Of a stretch of 64,000 nucleotides of DNA, positions 46,630-57,734 are shown one piece after another. The first letter of the stretch is position 1. Every line of letters begins with the position of its first letter. The notes under the pieces were generated by a model. That model saw nothing but the letters and a program-made list of their open reading frames with translations. It had not been told where the DNA came from and searched no databases. Made by a program: the position numbers and the translations under genes. This stretch comes from Anaspis maculata (taxonomy: Eukaryota; Arthropoda; Insecta; Coleoptera; Scraptiidae), in NCBI GenBank assembly GCA_949128115.1, contig OX421966.1, positions 4,340,001-4,404,000 on the forward strand, read 5' to 3'.

Positions 46630-47500
46630 AAAAAATGCGAATTCTCCAACTTTTCATCCCGTGAACAGATTTCTTATTTTTTTTACAATAGATAACTGGC
46701 TCTTGAACATTTTCCAACAATTTTCTTCTCATATTTCCAGGAATTCCCCTGTTTGAAATGTAAACAGGCCTGATGGGTTATCGAAACCGGACTTAAATGA
46801 TGAGATTTGAATTGAAGCCATTATTGACGATCTTTACAATAAAATGATTTGGAAAAAGATTTGAGGATAAACGTTTTCCAGGAAAATTCAAATTTTCTAA
46901 ATGTTCAATTTCCTGCGAATCGTTTCCAATCTTTATGTGATGCCCATTTCAGATCGTTCACTTTCATCCATACCATAATGCGTCTGACTGTCTCGCTTGC
47001 TCTTATTTCTACATGATTTGATTGTTTCTAGATGAAAACTGCAAATTTCCAAATTTTTAGCTTGTGAACAGATTCATACCAATTTTTTTGAAACAAAGGG
47101 TGATTGATACCTGGACATTTTTAGGCAATTTCTTTTGAAATAACTCTCCAAGTTACCCAAGAGTTTTCCACTCCAAAATGAGTACCCGGTCTGACTCATT
47201 AAGACCGGACTCAAATGATGGAGCCTTTATCATGGAAAATATCTACCCGAATAACTTTCCACCTGAAGCGACGTCTCATGATAAGATTTCCATCCGTTTT
47301 TTGCTACTCGTCGGGGAAGTTTTGGGGTGACATAGATGCCACTTAGTTTCAGGTGGAAGCAGACAATTCACATGCAAGTGTAACTATAATACTATAATTA
47401 ACGCGACACGAATTTACAATTACCACTTATCAATTATTATAATGAATGAACTATAAGTATTACTAGACTAATACCGCACCGATTTGGCACCGAACAGTTT
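46630..47500. other. No recognised feature
   Basis: Nothing supportable; a loose repeat of GTCTGAC...ACCGGACT phrases occurs near 46770-46800 and 47190-47215. Confidence 0.3.
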
Positions 47501-47504
47501 TTTT

Positions 47505-47977
47505 TAACAAATTTTCCGATTACATTCGGAAAAAATGACATCGGATTCAGAAAATATCTACAGGAAAAATGCCAGTAATGAGAACTTTTCAAATCGCACG
47601 GCATACTTTACCTGTTTTACAATAATAATACGCTTTAAAATAAAAAGCCTCGAAAGGAAAATTTGTGAGATTCTCAATAACGTAATAGATAGATAGATAG
47701 ATAGATTTTTATTTCATTCCATGTTTACCTCATCAGGTGTGGAATTGTCATAGTATGTACATTGTACAGCAATGCGTAATATGAATAAATGATGATGGTA
47801 GAAAAGATTTCGAAAGTCAAAAACAAACAACATTCAAAATTATTTTATTACAAGAGATTTCCGAAATACCCTTGCCCAGCTTCAATGTATTTTTTTACCA
47901 GCATTTTTCCTATAAGTATTTTCTGAATCCGATGTCATTTTTCCCGAAAGTAATCGGACAATAATATGCTTTTATGA
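47505..47977. mobile_element. MITE-like inverted repeat with central GATA microsatellite
   Basis: TTTTCCGATTACATTCGG and ATGACATCGGATTCAGAAAA (47510-47555) return inverted as TTTTCTGAATCCGATGTCAT and CCGAAAGTAATCGGA (47918-47970). Arms are ~90 bp. The middle contains (TAGA)n near 47685-47706. No target duplication was resolved. Confidence 0.6.
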
Positions 47978-47979
47978 AA

Positions 47980-48620
47980 AAAAAACAAGTTTTTCCAACT
48001 ACGATACTGGATCTTGGATTTTCAACTCTGGCAATAGGCCATCTCGTAAATTCCAAGCAGGGGAGCTTTGGAAATTATTTCGACTTAATTTTGACAAACA
48101 TCAGGAGAGAAGGAACGGCAAAATTGTAAAATGTAGTATACAAGTTCTTCTTTTCATCTGTTTTTGTGAAACTGTTCAAAGTGTGCCGTGCGATTTTAAA
48201 AGCTCATTTTATAGCGAGTTTTATAGCTTTTTTTTTGTACTTTCCGAATCCGATGCTGCTTTTTCCGTACGTTGTGTGTTTGTGTGTTTTTTCGTCCGTA
48301 CGAGAAATGTGAATATCTGTCAAAAAAACTCAAACAATTTTTTTTTCCAGTACGGTCCTGGATTTTCAATCTAGAAATAGGCCACCTTGAAGAGCCTCAG
48401 TAGAGAAGTGTTCCCTGAATTTTGTCGGATTTCGTCAAACCGTTACAAAGATATCGCTCTTTGAAATTTAAGCCCAAACAAAGAAAACACCCTGTATCTC
48501 CGTAACTGCTGACAAAAAAAAATCTTTTTCACGCAGATTCAGACTTGCCTTGATGTCCTCTACCTGACATTCAACCATGTCGCATTAGTCATGAATCACC
48601 CTGTATATGAGGAATCTGTT
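47980..48620. other. MITE debris, no gene
   Basis: Contains ACACCCTGTATCTCCG (48488) and CATGAATCACCCTGTATA (~48590-48606), the ends of TA-type MITEs related to that at 20339-20526. No complete element delimited. Confidence 0.4.
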
Positions 48621-48621
48621 A

Positions 48622-49620
48622 TACAGGTGTCCCGAAATGCTTGTAACAAAATTTACAAGGAGGTAGACAATTGAAAAATAAGAAGATTTCCTTGATAGAA
48701 ATACTCTCCCAAACGTAATAACGGAGATACAGGCCTTCAAAGCAGTTTTTTTTTTTCAAAGCAGTTTTTTTTCTATAACTTTTGAACTGTTAAGCCGATT
48801 TCATTCAAATTCAACCAAAGTTTTTCAAAATAGGTCTTTATTGAACAATGATAACGCATTTCATCAAACATTCCCAAGGGCGAAGATATTGGGGGGTACC
48901 TTCCCCCTTTTTCCCCTATTTTTCACCCCCTTGAACATTTTCAAAAACTGTTGCAATTTTTGAATTTTACGTTCAATTCAGAGGAAAAAGTTACTCTTGC
49001 AAAATTTTGATTAAAGGCTTCATTTTCGAGATATTTGGGTTTGAAACTTCGGAGAACATCTCGAAAACACCACTTTCGAGGCCTTGAAAATTAAAATTCA
49101 AGAAAACTCAAGATTTCTCAACTTAAATAGGTTTTCTAGGTGTTTCAAGTTAATAAACTATCATTTTTGCTAAATAACATGAAGCTTTTCAGTAAAAAAA
49201 ATTGGGCCCTTAAAAGTGGCAATTTTGAGATGTTCTCCGAAGTTTCAAACCCAAATATCTCAAAAACGGAGCCTTCATTCAAAATTTTGCAGGAGTAACT
49301 TTTTTTCTTAATTGAACGTAGCATTCAACAATAATTTCCAAAAATATCTCAGGGGGTGAAAAATAGGGGAAAAAGGGGGAAGGTACCCCCTGTTATCTTC
49401 GCCCCTGGAAATGTTCGATAAAATGCGTGATCATTGTTCAATAGAGACTTATTTGAGTAAACTTTGGTTCAAGTTTGAATAAAATCGGTTCAACGGTTCA
49501 AAAATTATGCAGAAAAAACTGTTTTAAAAAACCAACTTTGAAGGCCTGTATCTCCGTTATTACGTTTGCGAGAGTAGATCCTCCCTGTAGATTTTGTTGC
49601 ATTTATTTCAGGACACCTGT
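48622..49620. mobile_element. ~1-kb nearly perfect palindromic MITE (TACAGGTGTCC ends), copy A
   Basis: Starts TACAGGTGTCCCGAAATGC and ends TTTCAGGACACCTGT. The two halves are inverted copies around ~49120: CGGAGATACAGGCCTTCAAA and its complement, GTTTGAAACTTCGGAGAACA at 49030 and its complement at 49230, GGGGGTACCTTCCCCC near 48892 and its complement near 49375. No transposase. It would form a long hairpin. Confidence 0.82.
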
Positions 49621-49640
49621 TCATTACACTCATAGATCTA

Positions 49641-51457
49641 TACAGGTGTCCCGTGTTTAATCGCAAAGATTTTGCCAGTCCATAGAGCATCAGAAAAGAA
49701 TGAAATATGTATGTAAAAATTTTGTTCAAAAACCCGTAATAACGGAGATACAGCTCTTCAAAGTTGGAGAACAAATACAGTTCTTTCCACCTAACTTTTA
49801 TACTGGTCAACCGATTGGCGTCAAATTTCTTACACGTATTCACTAAACAATTGCCTATGAACCTCGGATAACACATTTGGTTAGAACAGCCCCATGGCGT
49901 AGATAGGAGTGGTTGCGCCCCTTTAATCATCCCCAATTCTTTCTCCACTGCAAATTTTTCAAAGCTAGTACCATTTTCGAGTTGCTCATTCAATTTTGAG
50001 CGGAAAGTTGCTCTTGCAAAATTTCGATAGGGGGCATACTTTTTCAATTAATTCAGTTCGAAGATTCCTAGTCAATCTTGCAACTTCTCATAATTTTAGT
50101 TGCTTAAAATTTGTATTGCTACGTCATTGGAGATGATCGACTCCAAATTCATACAAATTATGTTGAGATCATCAAGTATCATAACTTAAGATCGATTTTG
50201 ATTGAAACAATCCAGCGGCGTGAAATTAGGGGGCTTTCTTACTTACATCCACTTATCTGCTACACCACTGGATATTTTTCAAAATCAATAATTTTTCTTG
50301 AATTTATTGTTTGATCCAGGAAAGTAAGTTGCATCTTGTGGAACTTTGATTGGAAGCTTCGTTTTCAAGTTATTCGAACTTCAAAGTTCTGAGTCGATAA
50401 AATGGCTGGCATATCGAGGAAAACAGCAAACCCTTCAATCAATCTTGTTTTCAATTATTCATGTTGATCAATGTACCACTTTCTTTCGATTTTATCCACG
50501 TTGTGTGAGTTTATACCTACAATTACCTTGATTTTACAGTTCATCAATTTTCAAAAAAGATGAATTAGGAAAAAAATTTCATCAGCGGTACAGAAGCCGG
50601 GATGGAAGACAAAATTGCATGTCAGTCAATGTATGTTACAATTATTTTTGTTCTCCAGTCATGTACTTATCTGCTTCTAAATAGCAGGGACTAAATTTTA
50701 CGGTTTTTTTTTTTGATCTCAAACTTTGAAACTTGAATAACTCGAAAACGAGGCCTCCAATCAAAATTTCACAGGAGCAACTTTTTTTCTGAATCGGAAG
50801 ACAAATTTAAAAAAATTATTAATTTCAAAAAATATTCAGTAGTGTAGCAGATAAGTGGATGTAAAATAAAAAACCCCCTGATTCTACGTCACTGGATTGT
50901 TCAGATCAAAATCGTTCCTACGTTATGATACTTTATGATCTCAACATTACTTGTGTGAATTTAGAACTGATTATCTCCAATGATGTAGCAATGCAAATTT
51001 TAAGCAAATTTTGTTGCAAGATTGATCAGAAATCTTCTAACTGAATTATCTCGAAAAATAAGCCTCCTATCGAAAATTTGCAGGAGCAACTTTTAGCTCA
51101 AAATTGAATGAACAACTCGAAAATGGTACTGATTTTGGAAAATTCGCAGTGGAGAAAGAATTAGGGATGAAAAAATGGGCGCAACCACCCCTATCTACGC
51201 CATGGGGCTGTTCTCACCAAATGTGTTATTCGAGGTTTATAGGCATATGGTTAGTGAATACGGGTAAGAAATTTGATGCGAATCGGTTTAACAGTATGAA
51301 AGTTAGGTGAAAAGAACTGTATTTGTTTTCCAACTTTGAAGAGCTGTATCCCCGTTATTACGGGTTTTTGAACGAAATTTTTATATGCATATTTCATCCT
51401 TTTTTGATGCTCTATCGACTGGCAAAATCTTTGCGATCAAACACGGGACACCCTGTA
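49641..51457. mobile_element. 1.8-kb palindromic MITE with TA target site, copy B
   Basis: Starts TACAGGTGTCCCGTGTTTAA and ends AAACACGGGACACCCTGTA, with TA on each side (49639-49640, 51458-51459). The arms are inverted copies for ~850 bp around ~50550. For example CCATGGCGTAGATAGGAGTG near 49894 returns inverted near 51180, and ATCCACTTATCTGCTACACC near 50247 returns inverted near 50840. The ends match copy A, but the interior is different and longer. The long minus-strand frame 49505-50047 crosses both elements and is not a gene. Confidence 0.85.
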
Positions 51458-51459
51458 TA

Positions 51460-52122
51460 ACTGATTGCTTATAGACTTAAGGAAACAGTACAATAATGGC
51501 AGGTATTATGGGTGGGACCCGCATGCAGAGAAAAAATTCGAGTCGGGTTATGTCAAATTACGCAACGCCCCAGCCATGCATAATATCTCGATTTAGCCGT
51601 CCTTTACCTTATTCTAAATTGGCATTCGTCCAGTTGCAAACTTTCCTATGAAAAACTTGTTCCGAGCATTCTGTTGGGTAAATACCTACCTACATTGCAA
51701 ATCGAACGCTGTAAAATTTATTGCACATTTTCCAATCATCTGACGCTTCCAGCATCGGGTATCATACATGCTGGATACATCATCATATAACATGATTCGA
51801 AAGTCATGGCCAATTAACAAAGACTGTATTTATTATTTATTCACAAGTATGCAGTGTGATCTCCGCCATAAATTGCGTAGATATCCTTGAAGAATACCAT
51901 GTAGACATAGTTTGGTCACACCCGAAAATTATTGTTAATTGAAGATGAGAAAAACAAACGCATTCGGTTTTATATGTTTTACTCAATAATTTGTATATAT
52001 AGTGTTATTTTGAAAAAGTTTACCTATATACAATTTACAACAACGCACACTGCAGGCTCATTATTTATGTTTGTTTTTTTTTTGTTCAAATAAATATTAG
52101 TACGACAGAGCAGGCTCGATTG
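51460..52122. other. Presumed 3' flank of the Ly6-like gene; nothing recognised
   Basis: AT-rich; the minus-strand gene ending at 52123 should have its 3' untranslated region here. Confidence 0.35.
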
Positions 52123-52794
52123 TTATTGAATAAGAAAAAAAACCGAGGCTAGCAGTAGTGATACGAATGAAAGATAGCCGGTTTTCAGGGAATTGGACGA
52201 ATTGCACAGGTCAGTGCTGCAAACCGTGCAGTCGTACTGAGCTGGATCGCTGCAAGCAGTTGGATTTTTCGCGTCTGGAATCACGCATTTCCTGATCGCT
52301 TTCAGCTGATCTTCGCCTGAAAAATAGGAAGAGGAAAAAATCAGAAAACTGTCAATGTAAACAATTTCGATTTCAATAATTAACGCGGAGTTTTAATTGC
52401 ATGCTGACATGAGTCTGCAGAGTCCTAATTAAAAGAAGCAAGTGTCAATTTGGCAAAAAAATCGGCTTTGATATAAGCCAATTGAAATAAGTTACCTTTT
52501 TTGACTTGTCTGGCGCAAGAGCTCTTTGCGCTGCAAGTCACTGAAGACGCATCTTTGGCATAACAAGTTTGCAACACATTCGGACATTGTAAGCACTTGA
52601 TTTGGTCGGCTCCAGTAACTGTAAAGCAATATCGGTCAATTGAATCGTATTACATAATAGATTCGTTTGGGTATCAAAGCGTAACTCTATGCCTGTACAA
52701 AGGTTGAATGGACACGTTATAATATCAAATGAAAAAAAATATACTTACAGTGTACCAGGGCTAGCGCGGCCAACGCAAAAATTGCAACTTTCAT
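52123..52794 (-). CDS. Ly6/uPAR-type three-finger GPI-anchored protein, complete three-exon gene
   Basis: Exon 1 is 52794-52749 (MKVAIFALAALALVH signal peptide, donor T|GTAAGT). Exon 2 is 52618-52496 (acceptor GCTTTACAG, 41 codons, donor G|GTAACT). Exon 3 is 52316-52123 (acceptor TTTTTCAG, stop TAA). Both introns are phase 1 (130 and 179 bp). The spliced product is 120 residues with ten cysteines in Ly6 order: IKCLQCPN opens the mature domain and CTVCSTDLCN closes it. A hydrophobic tail (YLSFVSLLLASVFFLIQ) follows, a GPI-attachment signal after a small-residue stretch (SSNS). Expected location: outer face of the plasma membrane. The precise role is unknown. It shares its plan with the gene at 19.2-33.8 kb, so the two are paralogs. 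Confidence 0.9.
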
Positions 52795-52825
52795 TTTTGT
52801 TTTGTTGTAGGTAGAGGTAGTGTGG

Positions 52826-52846
52826 ATATATAAAATTATATAAAAG
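52826..52846 (-). promoter_or_regulatory. TATA-rich promoter element of the compact Ly6-like gene
   Basis: The minus strand carries CTTTTATATAATTTTATATA 32-52 bases upstream of the ATG. Either TATA would place transcription start very near the start codon, giving a short leader. Confidence 0.45.
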
Positions 52847-52849
52847 AGC

Positions 52850-53955
52850 TGCACGCGGTGAAATACTGACACGGGAATACACTGTGCGAGACTGAAATTC
52901 CAAATGTTTACAAACCAAAGAGCTGTCGTGGTGCGGTGTATAGCGTAGAGTAGGAGGGCCCAGAAGGTCATGTGACCATATGGTCAACAATGAATCGACT
53001 ATTAATAAATTGGAGCTTTTGATTTCTTTATTATAGTAGAGTAGAGCACGCGGTTATATCACATTCTTGTGTCTTTATCAATAGGTTTTTGGCACAATGG
53101 TTTTTGGTACCAGTTTTTTCCAATCAAAAATTTTTGCTTTTCTAAAAACACGGTGATGTCATGATTATTTGATGACTGGATGTTGTGATGTCGAGCTAAA
53201 TGCATTTCAAGGTGGTTCAAATTTAAATTGCGGTGAGGTCGAGAGATGGGAGAGGCGCTGAGGTCGAGGTGCTAGGGAAAAAGTATATGCAACTTGTTCT
53301 ACGCTTTCTATCTGCTTGATTCCCGTATGCTACGAAAAATGTTATGACAGACTTCTGTTTTGAAACCTAGAGGACAACCTTTGAACAAGAATAGTGTGAA
53401 GTACAATGTGAGGTTTGTTTCAAATAAATGAATCTGATAAAATATTTATGAACGATAAACTATGAACTACTGGCTATAGAAATATTGTCTTACTAATAAG
53501 TAATAAGTAATACTGTAAATAATTAGGTACTAAAGTGGGATTGCTCGGTGGGGAAATCTCTACTCAATCGTATATCTGTGCCCAATTTTATTATTCCATC
53601 CAGTAGTTACCTATATCGTATCAATGCAGGGTACCTACTTCAATTTTTATGTCATAAAATTTGGTTCAATCGAAAACCGCAAAAATCTTCTCTCCTCAGC
53701 AAACATTTTTTAAAAATGCATGATAACTGTAGTGTTTTTTCTTCAAATCACATTTGGGCAGTTCAACTAATTTTTGGTCGAAATCTATTCGATTAAGTTT
53801 TTTTCTGGGACTTCCCTTCGCCCTCAGGGCGTTCTCTGTAGGGTTCTCCACCTCTCATCTTCCATCGTGCTTTCATTGCAGTGAGCTCGCGGTTGTCAAG
53901 CTGATACACTGGTCCCGACTCGGGTCATCCTTTGAAGTGGTACTAAACCCACTTT
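52850..53955. other. No recognised feature
   Basis: Upstream of the Ly6-like gene; no repeat or supported coding frame seen. Confidence 0.35.
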
Positions 53956-53959
53956 TATA

Positions 53960-54390
53960 AATCCTGTAGAAAATTTTGGAACTCTCTAGAAGTTCTCAGA
54001 AATCCTTAGAAATCTTCAGAACTCTCGACTAATCTTGCAGAAATCTTTGAAAATCCTAAAAATTAGAAATCCCGTAGAGATTCTTAAAAATCTTTCGAAT
54101 GTAAAAAATAAAAATCATCAAAAGTCTCAAGAGATTCTTATAATTATTGGTATTCTTCATCGGGAATCTTTTCCTTAAAATTAGATCCCTACAAATCACA
54201 AATCCCATACGAATCTTTAACATAATCATTAGCAACTCTGGGAAATTGTTGGAGATATCGAAGAAATCTCTGGAAATCCCTGAAAATCTCGTAGAAATAA
54301 TAACAAATTCCTACAAATCCTACTGAAATCCTCAGAACTTCATAGAAAGTCTTGAAAATATTTAGCAATCTCCTATAGTCCAGTCACTAT
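53960..54390. repeat. Inverted second array of the 10-bp unit (AGAAATCNNN)
   Basis: Reads as decamers such as AGAAATCCTT, AGAAATCTTC, AGAACTCTCG, complementary to the GATTTCT unit of 20.85-23.62 kb. About 430 bp, with a few drifted units. The same repeat family thus exists at two sites in opposite orientation. Confidence 0.8.
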
Positions 54391-54399
54391 GTCTTTCTT

Positions 54400-54815
54400 C
54401 TTCGGAAAAATTAGTGGAGGATTGAAATTTTGTACACGCATTCCTTTGATTGTCATGAACAGCCTATAAAAAATCCCCTGAAATCCAAGCTGAGGAACTT
54501 TGGATAATCGCCATCAAGTGTTGAAAAGTCGTTTTTTCGGCGAAGAAGTCATTTCTTTATTGCAAGATGGTCTTTTTGGTGATTGAATGATTTCGTATTA
54601 CCATCTTGACAATCGCCATACACTATTTCTACTTTTGCGCAGATGGCGGATTCAAGATGGCGGCCAAGAAGGAAAAACAATTGACTGTCTTATTTCCATT
54701 AGTAGAAGACCTGAAAAATGTCTGATGATTGGATTTTATTTCTAAAATAATTTATCATGAAAATACCAAATTTTATTTTGAATATCGCGAAAAATCATTG
54801 ATTTATTGGAAAAAG
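54400..54815. repeat. Remnant of the palindrome family
   Basis: The stretch near 54652-54725 (TCAAGATGGCGGCCAAGAAG, CAATTGACTGTCTTATTTCC, AGTAGAAGACCTG) is a diverged match to the right-arm phrase of the palindromes (CAAGATGGCGGCCAAGCTGG and following) at 16250, 58965 and 61870. The rest is unremarkable. Confidence 0.5.
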
Positions 54816-55262
54816 TTGACTTACGAAAAATTTTCAGTTCTTCAGGATATTTCAAAAAATAAGATCCATACTGGAAGACTGTGTCTCACTAAATAACTTT
54901 GAATCTTGGAAAAAACTACTACTCTTTTCTTATGTTGCTCTTAAAATACCAGCTGAAAAATTCAAACAAAAATCCCTTTCTGGAACTATGAAATTGAACA
55001 TCCAAAACTTTGACATCTCACTTCTGAGCTCTTCACTTAGACCCTCCCCAACCTCCTCCAAACGCATGGATGTGTCAAAGAGAGCCGAAGCAAAGGTTGC
55101 CGACGGTGATTCAAGGGGAGCTGTGAGATTACTTTTATCGACTGATGTTCTGGCTCCACAAAACTCCAGAGTCCTTGATGAATTGAAACTCAAACATCCT
55201 TCGCCTTCTAGAGATTTGATTTTCCTCATTCTCCCATTCCTGGTCCAACAGTAACCGAGGAT

Positions 55263-56351
55263 ATGGTTTCTACAGCAGTTTTCAGCTTTCCCAATGGATC
55301 AGCTTCTGGTGTTGATGGCTCAAGACCCCAACACTTGAAGGATTTGCTGTCTCATAGATCGGGGGATTCTGGCCTTCGTCTCCTGGAGTCTCTTACTAAA
55401 TTGTGTAACTTCATGTTGTCAGGATCAGTAAACACAAGTATTTTGGAGTTCCTGTACGGCGCCTCCCTTTGTGCCCTTCACAAGAAAGACGGAGGTCTTC
55501 GCCCAATTGCAGTCGGTAACACGATTCGACGTCTTGTTAGCAAGCTTTGCTGTACAATCTCAAGACAAGCTGTATCTGAATACTTCAAACCGAAACAGAT
55601 GGGTTTTGCAATACGAAACGGAAGTGAGGCAGCAATTCATGCAACAAGATCCTATATGTTTAAAAACAAAAAAGAAAACAAAATTCTCATCAAAATCGAT
55701 TTGAAAAACGCCTTCAATTGCGTTGAACGAGACTCAATGCTCACAGCAGTTAACAACATTGTTCCGGAACTACTACCCTACCTTTCACAATGTTATTCCT
55801 CCGCCTCACTTCTATTTTTTGGCGAAAATATCATAAAATCTCAAGTTGGAGCACAGCAAGGAGACCCATTGGGACCTCTAATTTTCAGTCTGACCCTACA
55901 CCCTGTGATCAAAAAATTATTATCTGAACTAAACGTCTGGTATTTGGATGATGGCACACTGGGCGGCAACCCAGAGTTGGTTTTGGAAGATTTAAAGCTT
56001 TTGGTAGAAGAATTTAAATCAATTGGCCTAGACTTCAACCCAGCAAAATGCGAACTTCTTTTTTTATCAAAGAAGAGCATTGAAGTTTCAGAGAAGTTTG
56101 AGAAAGTCCTACCAGGGATTAAAGTAATCCAGAAAAATGAGTTTTCGTTGCTGGGAGCTCCAATTTCTCTCGAAGGAACAGCCACATTTTTGGAGAATAA
56201 GTTGATTTTAATGAATAGAATTTTCAATCTTTTGCCTAGCCTGCATTCTCACGTTGCTCTTGTTCTTTTAAAATATTGTTTCGGCATGCCTAAATTGACT
56301 TATCTTTCCAGAACGACACCAACATGGTTATTTCGAGATCAGATCCTATAG
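55263..56351 (+). CDS. LINE reverse transcriptase, polymerase part
   Basis: About 360 open codons cover the RT palm. DGGLRPIAVGNTIRRLVSKL (fingers) comes first. Motif A is KIDLKNAFNCVE (near 55696), motif B is GAQQGDPLGPLIFSLTLHP (near 55848), and motif C is WYLDDGTLGG (near 55938). Then come CELLFLSKKS and LLGAPI (motif E). YLDD replaces the FADD/YADD usual in LINEs; both catalytic aspartates are present. The listed ATG is not the native start, since the protein begins upstream across the frameshift. A TAG at 56349 cuts it from the endonuclease part. Confidence 0.9.
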   Translation: MVSTAVFSFPNGSASGVDGSRPQHLKDLLSHRSGDSGLRLLESLTKLCNFMLSGSVNTSILEFLYGASLCALHKKDGGLRPIAVGNTIRRLVSKLCCTISRQAVSEYFKPKQMGFAIRNGSEAAIHATRSYMFKNKKENKILIKIDLKNAFNCVERDSMLTAVNNIVPELLPYLSQCYSSASLLFFGENIIKSQVGAQQGDPLGPLIFSLTLHPVIKKLLSELNVWYLDDGTLGGNPELVLEDLKLLVEEFKSIGLDFNPAKCELLFLSKKSIEVSEKFEKVLPGIKVIQKNEFSLLGAPISLEGTATFLENKLILMNRIFNLLPSLHSHVALVLLKYCFGMPKLTYLSRTTPTWLFRDQIL

Positions 56352-57449
56352 ATTGATAGTGCAATTAAAAACACACTGGAAAGTATTTTGAATGTAAAAT
56401 TAGATAGTGTACAATGGTCTCAAGCTTCTCTACCTATAAAATTCGGTGGTCTTGGTATACGTTGTGTTTCTGCAGTTGGTCTGCCAGCATTTCTGGCTTC
56501 ATCTTTTGGCGTCTTAGATCTTGTCTCTTCCATATTACCCATAAATAGTGACATTTCTGAGATATGCCATTTAGATGAGGCTATTACTGCTTGGAAGCTT
56601 CTTTGTTCTGAAGAAACTCTGCCTAAGCATAAAGAATGCCAAAAAAGCTGGGACGTAGCATTAATAAAACACTTTCTTGACGCTTTTATTGCTCCAGCTC
56701 CGTTACCCAAATTGGCCAGAATACATGCAGTGTCCGCACAAGAGTCCGGCCATTGGCTTCATGTTATCCCATCTCCTAATACAGGAACTCTTCTTGACAA
56801 CTCATGTCTACGGGTCGCTGCTGCTCTTCGATTGGGCTGCGACATTTGTCAAGAACATATCTGTCTTTGTGGGAGTCCTGTGGACTGCAAAGGACGTCAT
56901 GGCTTGAGCTGTGTTAAGAGCGCTGGCAGATTTTCGCGACATTCCATGTTGAATGATATAATTAAGAGAACGCTCAACTCCATCGACATCTCTTGCCTTC
57001 GAGAACCTACAGGTCTCTTTAGAGACGATGGTAAAAGACCAGATGGTCTAACACTGACTCCATGGTCCAAGGGCCGGTCTCTTGTGTGGGACGCTACATG
57101 TGTGGACACTTTGGCAGCATCTTATGTACATTCAACCCCTGTTAAGGCAGGTCCAGCAGCAGAGACAGCTGCACAAAAGAAACACCGCAAATATTCAATC
57201 ATCAAAAATTCTTATACCTTTTTAGCATTCTCAGTAGAAACATTCAGTCCTTGGAGTAGAGAAGCTTCTGATTTCATTGATATTTTAGGTTTAAAATTAA
57301 AGTTTACCACTGGTGATCCTCGTTCTGCGAGATACCTCAAACAAAAAATCTCAATTGCAATACAACGTGGGAATGCAGCTAGTGTTTTAGGTTCTCTCCG
57401 TTCCATTCCTTCTACTAAACTAGAAGAAATTTTTTATATTGTTACGTAG
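56352..57449 (+). CDS. LINE C-terminal cysteine finger and REL endonuclease
   Basis: Same frame as the polymerase after the internal TAG, ~365 codons. It contains a CxxC...HGLSC finger (CDICQEHICLCGS, KGRHGLSC; near 56838-56910). Next comes a PD-(D/E)xK-like nuclease core (KRPDGLTLTPWSKGRSLVWD; near 57034-57095, with the catalytic PD and downstream D) and a conserved tail (QKISIAIQRGNAASVLGS). Restriction-like endonucleases of this layout nick target DNA in R2-group LINEs. The start is unassigned because it is only the downstream half of one protein. Confidence 0.88.
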   Translation: MDSAIKNTLESILNVKLDSVQWSQASLPIKFGGLGIRCVSAVGLPAFLASSFGVLDLVSSILPINSDISEICHLDEAITAWKLLCSEETLPKHKECQKSWDVALIKHFLDAFIAPAPLPKLARIHAVSAQESGHWLHVIPSPNTGTLLDNSCLRVAAALRLGCDICQEHICLCGSPVDCKGRHGLSCVKSAGRFSRHSMLNDIIKRTLNSIDISCLREPTGLFRDDGKRPDGLTLTPWSKGRSLVWDATCVDTLAASYVHSTPVKAGPAAETAAQKKHRKYSIIKNSYTFLAFSVETFSPWSREASDFIDILGLKLKFTTGDPRSARYLKQKISIAIQRGNAASVLGSLRSIPSTKLEEIFYIVT

Positions 57450-57530
57450 CACTTACCTAACTTTTAAATTTTATTATATCATTTTATATATTTTTGAAAC
57501 TTCATTCCTGCAATAAAGACTTTATAATTT

Positions 57531-57734
57531 CAAAAACGGTCGAAGATATTTCGAAACCCTTCAAAATATCTTCGTGAGCATAAATCAACGAATATATAGG
57601 GTGATTTTCATGTCTTTAGCTATTTTGGTTCTTGAAGATTCTTTTTCTTCATTTTTTTTCTTGACGCATTTAGTATTACCGTTATTTAGTCTGAAGAAAT
57701 TGCCACAATGCAGAAATTATTCGCAAATCATGTT
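57531..57734. other. Short junction between LINE copy 2 and the palindrome
   Basis: AT-rich, with a small inverted phrase (GAAGATATTTCGAAACCC and TCAAAATATCTTC, 57541-57573). No gene. Confidence 0.3.

Larger units (their letters stand above)
54820..57530 (+). mobile_element. R2-like (REL-endonuclease-type) LINE, copy 2, 5'-truncated
   Basis: This is a near-complete polymerase-endonuclease region without the N-terminal zinc finger seen in copy 1; 5' truncation is normal for LINEs. The reading starts near 54850 (CVSLNNFESWKKLLLFSYVA). It shifts frame once near 55215 and then runs in one frame from ~55263 to 57449 with a single TAG stop at 56349. A polyadenylation-like AATAAAG follows near 57512. 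No poly-A tail or target duplication was identified. Confidence 0.88.

Noticed and set aside
49505..50047. 180-codon minus-strand frame
   Set aside because: It spans two palindromic MITEs and their junction and has no recognisable domain.
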